From: Flavobacterium petrolei
GTDB taxonomy: Bacteria; Bacteroidota; Bacteroidia; Flavobacteriales; Flavobacteriaceae
Direction: 5' to 3'
Length of the DNA stretch: 64,000 nt
Assembly: GCF_003314435.2 (NCBI RefSeq)
Contig: NZ_QNVY02000005.1
Location: forward strand, 62,001-126,000
Below are positions 61,791 through 64,000 of this stretch, one piece after another. The notes under the pieces are model-generated. The model was not told the DNA's origin. It made no database searches and was given only the letters and a program-made list of their open reading frames with translations. Position 1 is the first letter of the stretch. Each line of letters starts with the position of its first letter. The position numbers and the translations under genes were made by a program.

Positions 61791-64000
61791 TAAAAGGAGT
61801 CTATTTGGAGCTTTAAAACAACAGTTGTACCACCATTAAGTGAAGAGGAAATAGTGACCGCTTCAACAATGTCAAATTGAAATAAAGCGATACGCTCTTT
61901 AACTAATATAATACCTTTTGAGGTATTAAGTTTGTTTAAATTATCAGTTGCCATCCCTTTACCATTATCTTTAATTTCACAAAAAAGGAAGTCCTCGATT
62001 TGTTTGAAAGAAAGCTTTAGCGTAGGTTTTTTTGAATAAGAATCAAAAGCATGTACGAACACATTTTCTATGAATGGTTGTATGAGCATCGGTGGAATTT
62101 CGGTTTCAAATAAATCCAAATCATCATCAATATGGAGCTCCACAATAACTTTATTTTTTAAACGCATATTCTCTAGTGCGATATAAGATTGTAAATACTG
62201 AATTTCATCTGACAAGTTAATACGAAGTTTACTAGAATTATTAAGTGTTTGCCGAATCAGTTTAGAGAATTCACCCATATACATCAACGCATCATCCACA
62301 TTGTTATCAATAATGTAATTCTGAATCGAATTCATTGCATTAAAGATAAAATGTGGATTCATCTGGCTTTGTAATGCCTCCATTTTTGTTTCTGCTAAAC
62401 GCTTTTGAGTCACCGCTTTCGCTTGTTCTTGTTTTTTAATAAATTGAATTCTTTTTTTATAAATTACAAAGCCAGTAATTGAAAATAAAAGGAAATTTCC
62501 TAACATGAACCACCAAGTTTCCCAAAAAGGTGGAGTTATTCTAATACTCAGAATTTCACTAGAAGACACTATACCCGAATGCAAATCTTTGGTAACTAAT
62601 CTAATTTTATAATTCCCATTTGGTAAATACGTAAGATTTATATTTTTGTCTTTTGTCCATTTACTCCAATTAGAATTCCTCAGACCTATTACTTTATAGC
62701 GATATTCTAACTTGTTAGGATATTGACAATTTTGAGGTTCAAATCCAATTGAAATTGTATTTTTATTATAAGGCAACTCAATTTCATTAAAATTGTAATT
62801 TAACCATTTAAAATTACTTTTATTTATCGATTCGAAATTGACCTCTATAGCTGTAATTTTTATTTTTTGAGGACTATTTTTTGTTGAAAGATATTTTTGC
62901 AAATCAAATTCATAATATCCGTTTTGGGTTCCTATGGTTAAAAATGTTCCGATAAGATTAGCAGATGTTAAGATTTTACTTTTTAAACCTTGTTCTTCAT
63001 CAATTAATCTAACAATCCCATCTTTATAAATATTTAATCCTTTTTCTGTGCCAATTAATAAGTAATCTTTATAACATTTTAAAAATGAAATAGAATTCCC
63101 AATTAATTCTTTGCGGTCTATCTTCTTGATTAATTTAAACCCTTTACTATCATCAATAATAAAAACATCTCCGAGAGCATTAGCAATAACCAATTCTTTT
63201 TTATAATTAATTGTTGCTTGTACAAGTTCATTTTCCTTCCAAACATTGTTAAAGTAATAGGAATAAAATTTATTATTATGAGAGGTATATAATCCATTAG
63301 ATGAAGAAAAAATATAATATTTATCTCGCAATGAAAAAATAGCAAAAGCATCTTTTGGATTGTTTAAGTTTTTAGGTTCATACTTTTTGAATGCAGTGTT
63401 ATTTCTAAAATCATTTACTGTACAGAATTTCCCATAAGCAATTTGGAATACTATTTTTTTTGAATCTGTAAAATCGAATGCACTTGCAGAATATGGGTAG
63501 TATTCCATAATTATACCGTCATTATTTACGCCAAATAAACCAATTGTCGAATTTACCCAGATAATAGAATTAATAACCTTTAAGCTTCTTAATTCAAAGG
63601 ATTCTAATCTAGATTTTACAAAAGAATCAAAATATTCATATTCATTTAATTTAGGATTGGTTCGAAAGCTATGCTGAGCAAAATCATAAAATTTTTGATT
63701 TGAAATTTCATTATGGATTTCATTTCGTTTTAAAAAAAGTAATCCATCTTTATGCAGAAGAAGGTTCCCTTTTTCAATATTTGTAATAGCAACTACATCT
63801 AATTTTGGCTTATTATAAAACGAAGAAGGATAGTACTTTATTTGTTGTTTTAAATCTATTTCAAACAATCCTTTATTTATTGTTCCAACATAAAGTACAT
63901 CCATTTTAGGGTCATAATGCAAACTCCAAATTTCTTTACTCTCAATTCCAAATGAAGTATTTACATTGATTATCTTGTTCTTTTTAATTTTAAAAAGCCC
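61790..64000 (-). CDS. Propeller/Y_Y_Y histidine kinase, LytS (His_kinase) type, 5' end off the window
   Basis: The frame is open to the window edge, giving 736 visible residues; the TTG at 63922 sits within a propeller blade (GIESKEIWSLHYD before it) and is not the true start. Visible parts are two-component propeller blades (to ~370), Y_Y_Y domain (~400-490, YRYKVIGLRNSNWSKW), one membrane helix, coiled coil, His_kinase domain with H in NPHFIFNAMNSIQNYI (~540) and the ATPase end (ENVFVHAF; DNGKGMA). It senses a periplasmic signal and should phosphorylate a LytTR-type regulator. No such regulator gene follows downstream, where the 53-bp repeat and a membrane gene stand instead. Confidence 0.9.
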   Translation of the reverse strand, partial: GLFKIKKNKIINVNTSFGIESKEIWSLHYDPKMDVLYVGTINKGLFEIDLKQQIKYYPSSFYNKPKLDVVAITNIEKGNLLLHKDGLLFLKRNEIHNEISNQKFYDFAQHSFRTNPKLNEYEYFDSFVKSRLESFELRSLKVINSIIWVNSTIGLFGVNNDGIIMEYYPYSASAFDFTDSKKIVFQIAYGKFCTVNDFRNNTAFKKYEPKNLNNPKDAFAIFSLRDKYYIFSSSNGLYTSHNNKFYSYYFNNVWKENELVQATINYKKELVIANALGDVFIIDDSKGFKLIKKIDRKELIGNSISFLKCYKDYLLIGTEKGLNIYKDGIVRLIDEEQGLKSKILTSANLIGTFLTIGTQNGYYEFDLQKYLSTKNSPQKIKITAIEVNFESINKSNFKWLNYNFNEIELPYNKNTISIGFEPQNCQYPNKLEYRYKVIGLRNSNWSKWTKDKNINLTYLPNGNYKIRLVTKDLHSGIVSSSEILSIRITPPFWETWWFMLGNFLLFSITGFVIYKKRIQFIKKQEQAKAVTQKRLAETKMEALQSQMNPHFIFNAMNSIQNYIIDNNVDDALMYMGEFSKLIRQTLNNSSKLRINLSDEIQYLQSYIALENMRLKNKVIVELHIDDDLDLFETEIPPMLIQPFIENVFVHAFDSYSKKPTLKLSFKQIEDFLFCEIKDNGKGMATDNLNKLNTSKGIILVKERIALFQFDIVEAVTISSSLNGGTTVVLKLQIDSF

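Noticed and set aside
61790..63922. TTG at 63922 as the histidine-kinase start
   Set aside because: The frame is open to the window edge and the upstream codons give typical propeller sequence, so the gene is cut by the window.

Overview
The window looks like the chromosome of a Flavobacteriaceae bacterium, most likely Flavobacterium or a close relative. The evidence is the low G+C, Bacteroidota-type promoters (TTG plus TAnnTTTG), few Shine-Dalgarno sites, many lipoproteins and SPII signals, and typical flavobacterial families (two-component propeller/Y_Y_Y sensors, YaiO, WG repeats, GH16/GH3 glucan genes).

Region 1 (1-14.4 kb): the 5' end of uvrA faces away from a beta-glucan (laminarin-like) utilisation cluster. 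The cluster runs: membrane propeller sensor with a C-terminal HTH; a clan-A glycosidase fused to what looks like an outer-membrane beta-barrel; two glycan-binding lipoproteins; a GH16 lipoprotein; a GH3 beta-glucosidase lipoprotein; a secreted GH16. No SusC/SusD pair is present. A strong terminator closes the cluster. Endo-acting GH16 enzymes would cut the glucan outside or at the surface, the binding lipoproteins would hold it, and GH3 would release glucose.

Region 2 (14.5-27 kb): mostly core genes. These are an ECF sigma factor with a small downstream ORF, an endonuclease III lacking its Fe-S cysteines, Bcp, a conserved protein of unknown function, an MBL hydrolase, an esterase, a dihydroorotase homolog lacking zinc ligands, a BatA-like vWA protein, a lactonase-family propeller and a DEAD-box-type helicase with DEFD.

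Region 3 (27-33.4 kb, minus): a tightly coupled five-gene exopolysaccharide-type operon (HEAT protein, processive GT2, YaiO TPR/beta-barrel, DUF4838 hydrolase-like protein, receiver-only response regulator).

Region 4 (33.8 kb to the right edge): a mobile island. A large serine recombinase sits directly against the 3' piece of a TIGR02757-family gene, so the element appears to have integrated inside that gene. The 5' piece is not in the window, so the island probably runs past 64 kb. It carries a winged-helix, possibly replication-type protein beside iteron-like repeats, an AT-rich stretch, ~85-bp degenerate tandem repeats and a C-run tract; a type I restriction-modification operon with a PD-(D/E)XK nuclease gene pair inserted between hsdS and hsdR; unknown cargo genes; a small resolvase; and a long minus-strand array of secreted proteins and lipoproteins. 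Between the lipoprotein genes lie repeated decayed copies of the 3' end of one neighbour gene, giving a cassette-like architecture. The window ends inside a propeller/Y_Y_Y/LytS-type histidine kinase.
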